DNA of 64,000 bases from Hyaloperonospora brassicae. Its lineage: Eukaryota; Oomycota; Peronosporomycetes; Peronosporales; Peronosporaceae. Below, in pieces: positions 25,201 through 35,704 of this stretch. The translations under genes and the position numbers were made by a program. How positions within the stretch are numbered: the stretch's first letter is position 1; each line of letters starts with the position of its first letter. The notes beneath the pieces are model-generated. The model was given only the letters and a program-made list of their open reading frames with translations. It had not been told where the DNA came from and made no database searches. The stretch is from positions 124,001 to 188,000 of the forward strand of contig CANTFL010001264.1 of the NCBI GenBank assembly GCA_947650285.1, written 5' to 3'.

Positions 25201-27308
25201 TTAGCACTCGGTTGGCGCGTTCAAGCTGCTCTACCATCGCTTCTAACTCTATCGAACTCGCTTGATGCGCTCCAAGTGAAGCACCGCAGTCTTGTTTACG
25301 CTCCAATACACCATCGGCTTTCGCTGCTACCTCGAGATTCATCCTCAGGTTTTCGGTTTCACAAGTAACCATCTCTGCCTCGACTGCGTGTAACTGCGCT
25401 GTAGTTGCTTCCAGGTCGCGCTCAAGATCACAGGAGAAACCATTACAACCATCCACCATTTCACCATTTGACACTACAGAGCCAGCATCAGCGCCCAATA
25501 ATGCACTTTTTTCTGCCTTGACACCAGACTCGAGCCTTCTGACAGCAAATCTACGAGTCTGAGCCTTTAGCGCATGCTCACACTCTTCCAGCTTAGCCAA
25601 AAGAAGCCGATTTTCCACCTCGTGCTTGTGTATTTTTTCCTGAAGAATCACTACGTCATCTTGCCTCTGGTCCGGCTTCGCTGCACTAATGAGTTGATCC
25701 TGAGCGTGCTCCAAACACTTGGCAAGCTCTTTCGATCGTGAGTTATGACAAGATGTAGCATCGCTGTCAGTAGACGCTGGCTTATCTATTTGCAACGCGA
25801 CAACCAACGCTTCAATCTTAGACTTGGTGGCAGAAAAGTCGCCGTTCGATTGCTCTTTTCTTGTCCAGCAGTTTTCGACCTGTCTCGAGAAGTGCTCGGA
25901 TTCCACAATCGACTCGCAAGCATGCCAACACTCGCTATACTCAGGCAGGGGGGAGAATGCGTCATCTCCTGCCTTTTGTTTCAGCTTCGTACAAAGTTCT
26001 CTGATCGTCTTGTCTTGCTCAAGCCTCTCGGAGGCCAGCATGTCACACCTGGTCTGGAGTGTTTCCAACTGTACACAAAGGTCTTTTGCTGCAACACAAC
26101 CAGCCTCGATGATCTCACGATCGCCGGGTGTCTGAGGAGCCTCGATTGCCGAAAGTTGTGCTGTAAGTATCTGAATGGTGCTGTTTTTTGCATCAAGAAG
26201 CGACTCAACACTTTCAAGCGTCAGATCAATGCCGACGTGTTCCAGTAAGTGTTCGCGCATATGTGCCACTACAGCCAGCTCTGCGCTAGCCTCTTGGTTC
26301 GCCAACGTAAGCGACTCAATCTGTTGTGTGAATTCCTGCCGCTCCGAGTGCCACTTCTCAGCATTTGCGGCCATTTCAGCTTTCCAGCCCGCCATCTCTG
26401 TTTCCAGCTCGTGCATTCGATCAATAACACTCCTACTCGTCGCTCGTACTCCCAGCGCAGTGTCATCATCTCTCCGCGTCAGATCCACACTCGACGGTGG
26501 TTCACTATCCACCAGTCCCACATCTTTCTGCTTCCGTCGTGCTTCACACAGCTCTCGCATCAGATTATCGACTTTGGTCTGCAAGACCGAATTCACATCG
26601 ACAACTTCCTTCATTCTTTGCTCCAGCTGCTGCTTGTCAATGCACACTAAATCCACTTGCGCTGCCAAGTTCTTCTTCTCTTGCTCACACATCACCACAC
26701 GTGCCTCTTCCTGTGCGAGTCGAGCTACAGTCGTTGCTAATTCGTCACTCAGCGTCTGGATCGTCACAGCATCGCGGTGCTGGACTTTCCGTGCCATCTC
26801 CTGCTGCACGTGGAGCTCGAGCTGCACTGCCACCAGTAGCTCATGATCTTTCAGCTCTTGTTGCTGCTGCTGCTGCTGCTGCATTGCGCAATCGTGTCCA
26901 CTGCCGTCCTGCAGCTCGACACCACCACCGCCGCCACCGACGTCGCTCCTCGTCTCTCTGTTCGCCTTCGTGACGCCGTCGTCGTCGTGCGCTCGTACTT
27001 TGTGCAGCCCGTCCGGCGGTATCACCGCGTCAGTGCCACTTGCTCGCTCGCACGTGGAAAAGGGGTGCGGGATGCCCTGGCCGGCTGTGAGTGGTCAAAA
27101 AGAACAGCACGATCATACGACACAAAAGCAGACGACGGCCCGTGAGCGATGGAACAGAGACGAGACGCATGCAGGGCGCCGGAGCCCGCTACAGAATAGA
27201 GAACGAGCGTGGGGTCGAGGGGGACGCACCAGACCTCGGGGACGAGACCGCGTGGCCGGCGCCACCCTCGCGCGCCGCGGCGGGTGCCTCGGTGGTCGTC
27301 TCGGCCAT
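16268..27308 (-). CDS. Giant golgin-like coiled-coil protein with C-terminal GRIP domain
   Basis: Four exons: 27308-27230, 27084-16914, 16832-16737 and 16648-16268. It starts MAETTTEAPAAAREGG and has an eight-Gln run near the N-terminus. Nearly the whole protein is heptad-type coiled coil, including about twelve 85-residue repeats at 18940-21950. The splice 16737/16648 creates a textbook GRIP domain: INLEYLKNVIIKYIGS, then LVPVIATLLSFSPQE. GRIP domains bind Arl1 on trans-Golgi membranes, so a Golgi tether is the likely role. The tail is Gly-rich and ends LNPFTA, containing an NPF motif. Two single-base insertions, at 20075-20076 and 20331-20332, break the frame. Without them the exons sum to 3,575 codons and all phases agree. 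As written, the protein would stop soon after the first insertion and lose GRIP. Sequencing or assembly error is the simpler reading. Confidence 0.85.
18940..21950 (-). repeat. Tandem array of about twelve 255-bp (85-aa) coding repeats
   Basis: The anchor gactggat recurs at 19048, 19303, 19558, 19813, 20068, 20324, 20580, 20835, 21090, 21345, 21600 and 21855. Spacing is 255 bp except for two 256-bp steps caused by the extra T. Units differ by only a few bases. Each encodes a coiled-coil block containing RIQSLESELQELQSQRE and LKESRAQLAETLETTRQ. Diverged copies flank the array at about 22000-22140, so the expansion grew from an older repeat. The high identity implies recent unequal exchange or gene conversion. 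Confidence 0.95.
26862..26885 (-). repeat. CAG trinucleotide run coding poly-Gln
   Basis: Pure run of gctgctgc on the plus strand encoding eight Gln near the golgin N-terminus. Confidence 0.9.
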
Positions 27309-27354
27309 GACCTTCTCGCGCGTGCGGAAGATTGCAGCGGGCTGCGATTGGCTG

Positions 27355-27370
27355 AAATTCGCAAGGGAGG
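27355..27370 (-). promoter_or_regulatory. Possible initiator-like element of the golgin gene
   Basis: On the minus strand this reads cctcccttgcgaattt. It shares TTGCGAATTT exactly with the element at 14582-14597 and lies about 50 bp before the proposed ATG at 27308. The 5' half is a poor match to the initiator consensus. Confidence 0.35.
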
Positions 27371-28123
27371 AAGAAGATGCAGTTGCGTCAGCGGGATAAG
27401 AGACGGGCGGGAGGGAAAACGCAATGGGCGGGCTGGAAAAGGAACAGGGTGCCGATGTTATGGTACGATTTCGCTGCATGCGATTCAACGCGGGTCCCCT
27501 TCCCCCACGTATTACCTCTTAGTGGTGCTACTTCATTCGCGTCGCAACGGGATCGACTGGTTATCCCATATAAACTCGCAGCTGACGAACGACGCGAGGT
27601 TTTATCTCGGGATGTTTTCGATATGTTGTGGATAAAGTGAACAACCGACGGACACACAACAAGGGGTCGACGTCTCGCATCAGCAGGTTCAATCGAGTCG
27701 ATAAGAGTGACGGCAAAGTCGGACAGTGAGTTGACCTCTTTGCTACGGTAGTTCCGTAGTCGGACCTTTATCGATTCGATCCACAATGTAGCGATAGTAT
27801 ACTTGGACGAAGTATGCTGCGCGCTGTCTCAGTTGTACATGTTCCCTTTACACGCCAGTGGAAACACCGATAGAGCTGAACTCTCGAATAACGTTCGACA
27901 AATTGTTTGCAATGCTCGACTTGTGTCACGTTGCGATCCATTTGTGTTACGTCTGTACGATGACGTGCTGTTGGACTGTATCGTAGAACAATACGAGACA
28001 GACGTCTTATACTGTACGTAGCAGCAATGACCAACAACCGACAAACGTCTACTTGTAGTCCAAATCCGCTCGTTCGTTAGCGTGCATCGCGACCGCAAAA
28101 AGAGCTGCTCCGACTGCAGACGA
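27371..28123. other. Intergenic region upstream of the golgin gene
   Basis: It lies between the golgin promoter and the 3' end of the tail-anchored gene. No supportable ORF is present. An AT-rich tatccc-atataaa sequence occurs near 27567. Confidence 0.5.
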
Positions 28124-30817
28124 CTAGATCGAGATCGCATACACGAACGTGGCGATGAGCGCCGGCAGAAGAACGACCACGAGCATCAGGCGGTACGACT
28201 GGATCTGGTTCGTCAGCTGCGCGATCGTGTGCGCAGAGGCTTTGCCGAGCTCTTCCGTTCGAGCAGCATGCGCCTGTTTCATCTGCACCAGGTTGGCCTC
28301 AAAAGTCTTAATCGTCTCGGTCAATTCGGAACGGACGGTAGCGAGCTCTTGCTTGGCTCTCGCAAGCTTCTTCTCCTTGCCCTCTAGACTCGCAGAGAGC
28401 TGCAGATGAGCTGACTTGGCTGAGGCCGCGTCGGCACGGGCCTTCTTGAGCTGCTTGTAAGCACTCTCTGCATCGGCAATCTTGGCATTCATCAGCGTCT
28501 TGGCTGCTTGTGCCGAGTTTTTCCACTTGAGCGAGTCAGCACGAGCTTCCTTGAGCTCACTGGTCACCTCCAGTAGCGACACACGTGCCTTCTTGAGCAA
28601 ATCGTCATTCGTAGCTGCGCCACCCTGCAATTTGAGCAGCTTGTCGTTCGACCGAGTATACTGTGCAAGCAGCTCGTCGTACTGAGCTTTCAGTTCCGTC
28701 ACCTCGGCCGAGCGAGAGCTGAGGTCCGCTGCAAGCTTTTCCGCCTGCACACTCTTGCGAGACGCAAGGCTCAGAGCTTTTTCACTTTCATGTTGTAAAC
28801 GCATCCCTTTGTCCGTTAGTGCGCGAAGCTGGCAGGCAGCTTCTTCCTTGTCTGCGAGTGCAACTTTGGCAGCGTCTTTTGCCTTCTCGAGCTCGGCTAT
28901 GAACTCCTTCTTGCAGCTCCCTTCAGTGGTCTGTACCTGCATCGTCAGCTTTTCAATTTCAGCCTTGTACATACGTTCAGCTTCTTGCATCGATGTGCGG
29001 AGAGCGTCACGCTCTGTGGACGCCTCTTGGGCACTGTGCTGCGCTAGCTCAAGCTCCTTTTCCAGAACTTGCATCCGCTCGTTCGAGCCCAGAAGCGCCA
29101 GCTCTGTATCCTTCGTACATGTGCGCAGACCTTCGAGCTCAGCTAATGCGTCTTCACGCTCCTTCTTCACTGCCTCCAAATCTTTTTCAAGAGTCTGCAC
29201 ACGCTCTGTAGAAATCGCCAGCTTCGATGCCGAATCCTGGGACAAAGCACGCAGCGACTCCAGCTCGGCAGACATCTCTTCAGCGCTTTTCTGAGCCGCC
29301 TTCGATACCTGCTCCAGCTCGGTAGACGCCTCTTCAGCGATTTTCGTAGCCACCGCCAGTTCCTGCTCCAGCGTCAAAATACGCTCCTTAGTACTCGAAA
29401 CCTTCGCATGACTAGCACTTGCCTCGCTCGTCAGCTTCTTCACTTTGGCTTGCAGCTTCTGCACTTCCGTCTTCGACGCTTCCAGCTCAGCCGCGATGGC
29501 TGCAATTTTGGCAGCAGAACTTTCAGACTTGCTCTTGGACGACAAGTGCTCAGCAATCCTCTTTTCTGCTTCGTCACGAATCGCCTTTGCATCAGCCTCA
29601 ATCAGCGCGTTCTCCTCCGTGAGCTTCTTGTTCGCAAGTTGGACGTCCTCGACACTCTTGCGCAGCTTACGAAGCTGCGTCTCTCTGTCCTCACTATCCG
29701 TCAGCTGATCTTGAACATTTTCCAGCTCGTCGCGGGAGCACTTGGCAGCCTCTTCTGCAGTCTGCAGCTTGCGCTCCAGCTCAGCCTTCTCGTGCTTCAG
29801 CGCTGCAACAGTTTTCACCAATTCAGACTCCACCTCTTGACTCCCCGCCAGCTGCGAGTCTACACGCTGCTCCTCAAGCTCAGCTTTCAGCTTCGCAATC
29901 ACCGCATCCTTCTCTTGAGCGACACTTGCAACCGTTCGCCGTAGCTTTTCTTCGACGTCGTCGAATTCGTGCTTCGCCTTTCGCAGCATCTCTTGGCTCT
30001 GCTGCTCCATTTCGGCTCGTTGGTCCGCCAGCTCTGCCATCAACTTGACAACGGCCTCGTTCTTCTCCTCCGTCAGCGCAACCACAGCTTCCTGCAGCTT
30101 TTCCATCGTCGTGTTCCTATTCACATACTCTGCCTCAATTTCCACCTTTGCATCATCCCCCGGCAACTCCTCGCTCTGTTCGTCCACTCCTTCACCCGTC
30201 GCCACTTTGTTTTTCCTCCTTTTCTTCTTCTTCTTCTTCGGCGTCGTCACCTCAACACGCACTGATCCTGCCCCTTCTTTCGTCGTCCCTCGACACTCCA
30301 CCAACGACCCGACCTGTTCGGTCATCGGCTCTTGATGTGCCACCAAGTACGTCAACGCCTTTTTCGTGCGCTCCACCTGCGCCACCTCACCCTCCAACGT
30401 CGTCAGCTTCACATTTGCTGCGGCCACGAGCTCTTCGAGCCTGATCGCACGCTGCAATAGCTCGTCCTTGGCAACAGCAGCCCCGTTCCCGCCCTCCTCA
30501 GCCTCCCTAACGTCTTCCAACGCTGCTCTTCCGTCCTCCTGCTCCCTCGCAGCGCTCTCCATCCTCCCCTTACTCTCCTCTCCTGTCTCTTCGGTCTCTT
30601 CTGTCCCTCTGTCTCCCTCTTCAACTCGTCTCTCCTTCTGCTTCCACATCTTTAGCGCCTTGCGCAGTGCCACGAGCTTCTTCAGCTCCTCGGCGACGTC
30701 TGCCAGCGGCCCATCGCCGTCCGTACCATTGTGCGCCTTTTCCTGCAGCAGACGCACTGTAGCAGAGCACGTTTCAATCGCCTCTTCGAGGTCCGCGCGG
30801 TGCTTGAACGTCGTCAT
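28124..30817 (-). CDS. Tail-anchored coiled-coil protein, 897 aa
   Basis: Single-exon reading frame. I take the ATG at 30817 (MTTFKHRADLEEAIETC); the frame is open 44 codons further but has no upstream ATG in it. Most of the protein is Lys/Glu/Ala-rich heptad coiled coil. A basic run (PKKKKKKRRKNKV) sits near residue 196. The last residues, YRLMLVVVLLPALIATFVYA then ISI, form one hydrophobic helix with almost nothing after it, as in tail-anchored proteins inserted by the GET route into ER or Golgi membranes. A giantin-like or other membrane tether is plausible. No family was recognised. It lies head-to-tail behind the golgin gene on the same strand and diverges from the tyrosinase-like gene about 215 bp away. 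Confidence 0.75.
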   Translation of the reverse strand: MTTFKHRADLEEAIETCSATVRLLQEKAHNGTDGDGPLADVAEELKKLVALRKALKMWKQKERRVEEGDRGTEETEETGEESKGRMESAAREQEDGRAALEDVREAEEGGNGAAVAKDELLQRAIRLEELVAAANVKLTTLEGEVAQVERTKKALTYLVAHQEPMTEQVGSLVECRGTTKEGAGSVRVEVTTPKKKKKKRRKNKVATGEGVDEQSEELPGDDAKVEIEAEYVNRNTTMEKLQEAVVALTEEKNEAVVKLMAELADQRAEMEQQSQEMLRKAKHEFDDVEEKLRRTVASVAQEKDAVIAKLKAELEEQRVDSQLAGSQEVESELVKTVAALKHEKAELERKLQTAEEAAKCSRDELENVQDQLTDSEDRETQLRKLRKSVEDVQLANKKLTEENALIEADAKAIRDEAEKRIAEHLSSKSKSESSAAKIAAIAAELEASKTEVQKLQAKVKKLTSEASASHAKVSSTKERILTLEQELAVATKIAEEASTELEQVSKAAQKSAEEMSAELESLRALSQDSASKLAISTERVQTLEKDLEAVKKEREDALAELEGLRTCTKDTELALLGSNERMQVLEKELELAQHSAQEASTERDALRTSMQEAERMYKAEIEKLTMQVQTTEGSCKKEFIAELEKAKDAAKVALADKEEAACQLRALTDKGMRLQHESEKALSLASRKSVQAEKLAADLSSRSAEVTELKAQYDELLAQYTRSNDKLLKLQGGAATNDDLLKKARVSLLEVTSELKEARADSLKWKNSAQAAKTLMNAKIADAESAYKQLKKARADAASAKSAHLQLSASLEGKEKKLARAKQELATVRSELTETIKTFEANLVQMKQAHAARTEELGKASAHTIAQLTNQIQSYRLMLVVVLLPALIATFVYAISI

Positions 30818-31030
30818 GAAGTGTACCCACTTTCGACCTCCGCCGCACGTGTCGAAACCTCTTGACGGCCGCGCACCAGCAATTGTGGGTGCAAAACCGG
30901 TAGTCGATCGGTATTCGCTTCGACAGGCGCCGCGATGTGGACCACTCACCGGTACAGCGCATCGAAAGAGTCAGTTTGTTCAGGCGACTCGCAAGGGATC
31001 ACTTGGGACAAAGCGACTTATTGGTACTCC

Positions 31031-32736
31031 ATGACGCGGTACATGTGCGCTGTGCTGGCGGCAGTGGCCGTACTGAGCGGCTCACGCACAATGGGAAGTG
31101 CAGCAGCTGATGCGACGCGAGTGAGGAAGAGTTGGGCCGCGTTTAACAGCGAGGAAAAAGGTGCGCTGGCTCTTGTGGGGTCGTCTCGTGTCTCTTGCCG
31201 CAGTTTTTGACGCACTTATTCACTGTATGTCTTTGTGCGATTGTGTTGCGACCAGGGCTGTATCTAAGTGCCATACAAACGGCCATGACGTCCGGCAAGC
31301 ACATGCTGTTCACGCACGTGTATATGGATAAGGGCAGTCTTCGTCAAGTCGCAGGAACGTGCGGCGCGCCTGCGTGGTACCGCAAGTACCTGCTCGGGTA
31401 CGAATCGATGCTGCGGTCGCTCGACCCGTCGTTTCGTGACTTGACACTGCCGTATTGGGACGTGTTTGAAGACTCGGCCAAGCGGATGTCCACGCGCACG
31501 TCGTGCAATGGCATTGAAGGCTGCTCGCCGCTTTTGCAGGACTTTGGTGGCTCGGAAGGCAATGAAATCGTACCTGGCGCCTACGTCGTAAACGGCGAAG
31601 CTGTCCTGAGTGGCAACTGCGCGAACGCCAGCATTGCGGCATACGCTGCTACAAGCAGCAAAAACAGGGAGAAGTGTCTTCCGCGCGGAGACTGGGGCGT
31701 TGGCGACTCGTCGTTGGAGTTCGGACCCACTGCGTTTGCCGATTTGGTACGCCGTGCCAGGAATGCCACGAGCTCCAGTGATATCATGGAGACGCTGCGC
31801 AAGGGCATTGAGCATTCGGTGCAGCTCACGCTGCACAGTATCCTCGGAGGCGTGTACGAGACACGAGCTGCTGCTTTTGATCCCATCTTCTTCAGTCACT
31901 AGTACGTCACTCGGAGTTGGAGTTTTGCACATGCGCGATCTGTGTGCTGGGTGCTGACGTTGTTGTTTGTGTTGGTATTCTTATTGTCGTTGGTGTTGAT
32001 GATATGGCTGTGTAGCGCGACGATCGATATGGTGTACCAGTTCGTTCAGAGCTGCAATCAGAGCATATCACTGACTGGCTCGTGCAGTAGCAATGGCAAA
32101 CTACAGATCTCTCCGACCGCTACGATTCCCATGGGTGTTGAAGGTATACGAGTCGAAAAGCATGCTCATCTCGGTGCTTTTTTCAAGAGTGGGGGCACAA
32201 CGTATAAGAGCATGGACGAGTTTGCTGTCGAATACGAGCTCAGTCCTTTTCTCCAGAATATGCTGAAGGAGTTCTCGCTGGAGTGCAACGCGGATGAGAG
32301 TGCGACTGGAGCGATCTCGTACGCGACTGGAAAGAGTACGTTTGAAGACGCTGCTGCGATTACTAACTTGGTGGACGATTTGGCCGCTTGTGATCGGACG
32401 TCAACGATGGAGGGAACACCAAAAGAAGCAGTGTCCGCGTATATCAGCTGTGAGCTGCTTTCTTCGCTGCAAAACGGCGTGTTTACAAATTTCAGCTCGC
32501 CCGTGAGTGACTTTTTTGGTGTGACCAAGGACGATTTACCCAAGTGCGTGGGCGCATTAGCAGCGATCGTGACTGCGGAAGTCACGGTCGTGCCGTCCGA
32601 AAGCTGCCGAAAAGCGATTGCAGCGGACACGAGTATCAATCCAAAGACGGATTTCAAGTCAGTTTCGGACGGGTTTGCCATCGTGACAAGAGGCGTTCAA
32701 GATGGAAAGGTGCAGTACATGAATCCACCTGTATAG
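31031..32736 (+). CDS. Secreted tyrosinase-like protein lacking most copper ligands
   Basis: Three exons: 31031-31160, 31256-31901 and 32016-32736, coding 498 aa. A signal peptide is evident (MTRYMCAVLAAVAVLSGS). The tyrosinase/hemocyanin fold is shown by WYRKYLLGYES, LTLPYWDVFEDS, LHSILGGVYE and FDPIFFSHYATIDMVYQF. Tyrosinases oxidise phenols using six His that hold two coppers. Here the WHR motif reads WYR, the His expected nine residues before it is Ala, the first CuB His is Gln (Q-x3-H) and the usual HH pair is HY, created across the 31901/32016 splice. The frame, splice phases and Cys are intact, so it looks like an expressed non-catalytic protein rather than a dead gene. The C-terminal half is Cys-containing and oomycete-like, of unknown role. 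Confidence 0.8.
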
Positions 32737-34354
32737 ACGCAGCTACACTGCTGTTGTGCAAGTTCGACTGGTGACTGCACCGGCAGTTGCATCGGAAGAG
32801 GTTTACACTTTCTGTGGACCGCAGAAGACGTTCGTTTGCATGCTGCGTTCTACTGTACTTATATATACTATTAGCAACAATGGTATTTATCGGCTCATGA
32901 CAGCACAATTGTACAAGATTCGAGGAACTCGCATACTTTAGTTGTCTCATTGCCTGACTTGGCAGAGACAGCTAAGCGTAATGCATCGTACAATTTGCGC
33001 TTTCCAGTAGACATTTGTGGGGCTATTGTACGGCAACCGTGCGACACATCGCGGTACTTTGAGGTCACAAGGGACGGCGAAGAAGCTAGAATGCATATGA
33101 GCAAACTTTGCATAGCTGACGCTTCGATCGCTTTAGGTGTGCAGGTTATGCAGGCAATCATGAACAGCAAACTCAAGCCACTACTGATGGCAAAGTCGTT
33201 GCCGTCAATGTGTCCGAGTTCGAGATCGAGTCGATTGAACAAACTAACCCCAATGTCTACTAGTTGGATTGATTGAGGCTCCTGCAATCACAGATCCATC
33301 TGATTGAATCCGACCTGCATTAACAATTTGAGCGTGCTAAGAATGTACAGTAAATGGTTCGTCTATGATTGTAGCGAGTGGACACGAAACGCGCAGGAAC
33401 TGTCACTATACAGGAAAACAAAATTCTGCAACTTGATGTATGTAGATCCACTTGGTTGCGTATGTCACCTGTTGTATCTGCCAACACTGGACAACCTCAT
33501 GCAACGAGACGTAGCGCTGCTATTGATGGCGATAATGATGCAGCCGATCGAGGAACTAATGCCACGAGCACGTCTGCAGCTTCTGTTGATGAATAGTGAG
33601 CGCTCATAGATAGGAAGCAGTGGCGAAGCAACATGCATGACTTGACATTGCTATAAAATGCTTGACATTTCTACGATAGACGCTATTCACTCTCGCATGA
33701 CGGGCGAAGTGCCGTGGTCGATCGACGTCGACAACTTCTCGAAACGTTACAGTACACTACAGTCGTCAGTACTGATGCCACTAGAAGGTATCGTAGGGAA
33801 TCCTTGCCGTCATGATGCAGCAGATATGGCAGGCAGTGCGAATCGCATATCGAGTAGGACCGGTGTGCTACCCGATCGCACTGATGTGACTAATGCATCA
33901 TTGTGGAGCGCAGGGGCACAGCTGTGTTCAGCATCGGCTCTTGCAAGCAGACTCAGGTGAAAAGCCGCTGGACCGACATCTTCAACATCCATTACACGCC
34001 ACGACGCCACTTTCAGAGCATGTTTCTACTCACAACATCCGTTGCGAGTCATATTCGTACAGCACACGATGGGATTCTGGTTTGCCAAAGCAAACAGAGC
34101 GACGCTGGCTGTGTTTTCGCAGTCTGGGTCTGTTGAAACGATACTTGTGCCAAGCTTCCGACGCCACCAAGCACGAAGGTCCAAGAATGATGTGGAAAAG
34201 CAAGCGTCTTCTATTCCCACGATCAAATGCAAACGATACGAGCGACACCTTTTTCTTCTCAAGTCTCTTTATCGTCCACTCTGACCACTCGTAGCAATCC
34301 CAATTACATCAGGTGAACCGCATCGCATATAGCCCCGTAAAGCCTCTTTGGTCG
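32737..34354 (+). other. Decayed coding pieces of unknown origin
   Basis: Protein-like plus-strand stretches in changing frames: one near 33130-33265 ends TNPNVY then stop, and one at 33378-33596 contains AGTVTIQENKILQL and a Thr/Ser/Asn-rich end. Further stretches lie at 33658-33960 and 34042-34284. Stops and frame shifts separate them, and I could not join them with splice sites. The Thr/Ser-rich end resembles secreted oomycete proteins. No function is assigned. Confidence 0.3.
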
Positions 34355-34851
34355 TGCTCAATCAAGTAGTAGCTCCATGACAACTGCAGTCCGTGGCTCC
34401 AAGTGACGATAGTACCCATCGATTTCAGCTTTCCGAACAAAGCCCAGCGCTTCATAGAAAGCCAGCGCTTCCTCGTTCCTGACGTGAACATGGAGACTCA
34501 CAGCTTCGATGTCTCCCCCTTTTCATCATCCTTTGCTTTCTTGACCTGTTGAAAGAGTTTCTCCATGATCGCACGTCCGACTCCTTGACGTCGAAATTGA
34601 GGAGACACCGCCAGTGTTCGCAGTTGCACCGTGCGTTTTCCGCCACGTTCCAGCTCGAGCTCGGCTACTGCAGCGCCACGCACGATACACGTATCACGAG
34701 TCACGGCAGCCCACGATAGTCGGTAGCGATCCTTTTCTGCGCGACGATAGCAGAAAGAAGGGGGTTGCACTGGCAAGACGCCCAAGTTGAGCTTCTGCAC
34801 AGCACGCACGAGTGCCGCATCGTCCGCCAAGCAGCGCAGCTCCATGGCCAT
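34355..34851 (-). pseudogene. NAA50-like N-alpha-acetyltransferase (GNAT) with a frameshift
   Basis: From the ATG at 34851 (MAMELRCLADDAALV), or six bases later, the protein shows NAA50 features in order: LNLGVLPVQPP, then LRTLAVSPQFRRQGVGRAI (acetyl-CoA loop QxxGxG). After a frame break it continues SLHVHVRNEEALAFYEALGF, GYYRHLEP and MELLLD. NAA50 acetylates N-terminal Met of nascent chains. The break lies at a C5-T4 run (34515-34523): the upstream frame ends quickly at SKL, while the conserved C-terminus lies in another frame. The span is 497 bp, not a multiple of three. No intron fits. Either it is a recent pseudogene or there is a homopolymer sequencing error. The latter seems likely because both halves are well conserved. 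Confidence 0.7.
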
Positions 34852-35008
34852 GGACAGAAACCGGTATGAAATACCGATCTGCGACACGAAAATGATGGCA
34901 ACGACGCCCTTTACCAGCAGCAAAGGTCGAGCAGCTCTGTGCTTTACTCGGGACGGCAACTGGTTCCAGGGGTACTTCATCTGCTCATCCAGTCGCACGC
35001 AGCTCGGT

Positions 35009-35575
35009 ATGATGGGCGAAGAGATTCCGGTGGATGACTGGTACGTGGCTGGTCAACAAAGAAAAGCAGAGATACAATGAGCGCTCACCGAGGGGTATTG
35101 ATCGCACGGTATACATGTACAGCATCGCGTGTCCGGATGGAGGCTACCAGGAATACCGACTTACATTGATGCACTTTGCCGTCGATCGAGAAGTCGAGCA
35201 GGTGGTGAAGAAGACTGGAGGGGATCTCTGCCGGCTCGACAGTGACGCGCTTCAGTTTCGGTCTTCAGTGCTGCTGGTACGAGCAGCTTTTGCAGCAAAA
35301 TGGGTCCCAGGTTGACCTTTTGACTAACGTGTCAAGTGGCGCAAGACTGATGCCAGAGCCGTCGAAGCGATTGAGCGATACTTTCCTAGCATTGCAGAAC
35401 GGGCCAACCACGATGCAGTCAGTACGCAGCTCTTCCATTAGTGTCGCGCTTGTATGCCAATGGTTGTCGTGTGTTTCTTGTGCTGCTGTTGCTGCTTGTT
35501 GCTGTCCAGACTTTGCTGCAGGAGTGCACGGTTTGCTTTGGCGACATGGAGGTCACTGCGCTCGGTTTCCCGACG
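35009..35575 (+). pseudogene. Fragment resembling the start of an Ariadne-type RBR ubiquitin ligase
   Basis: Pieces join with good phase: ATG at 35009 (MMGEEIPVDDW) to 35040, then 35123-35276 (PDGGYQEYRLTLMHF), then 35337-35417 (TDARAVEAIERYFPSIAE). The 60-bp intron 35277-35336 has a clear branch-like ctaac. A further exon from 35510 would read TLLQECTVCFGDMEV, like the first Cys pair of a RING. The helical part before a CxxC fits the UBA-like and RING1 order of Ariadne ligases. The rest of the RING and the whole IBR are absent, because the convergent PP2C fusion gene ends 130 bp further on. Truncated copy or short unknown gene; family call is weak. Confidence 0.35.
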
Positions 35576-35704
35576 TAAAGACAGATGAAGCGGGCCGCCT
35601 GGGTTTCAAAAACATATGCTTCAATTTAGTGTTTTGGTTGCAGCTCCTTTAGTTGCAGCTCGCTTCGCTGTCGGATGTTGTGCGAGCGGCAAATTTCCAT
35701 ACGT

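Noticed and set aside
28755..29294. 179-aa plus-strand ORF
   Set aside because: Antisense shadow of the tail-anchored coiled-coil gene; Ser/Ala-rich complement of Glu/Ala/Lys codons.
31031..31160. RXLR or Crinkler effector
   Set aside because: The only clear signal peptide belongs to the tyrosinase-like protein, and no RXLR-EER or LFLAK motif follows it. I noticed none elsewhere.
31031..32736. Calling the tyrosinase-like gene a dead pseudogene
   Set aside because: Signal peptide, both introns and the whole frame are intact; only copper-site residues are changed.
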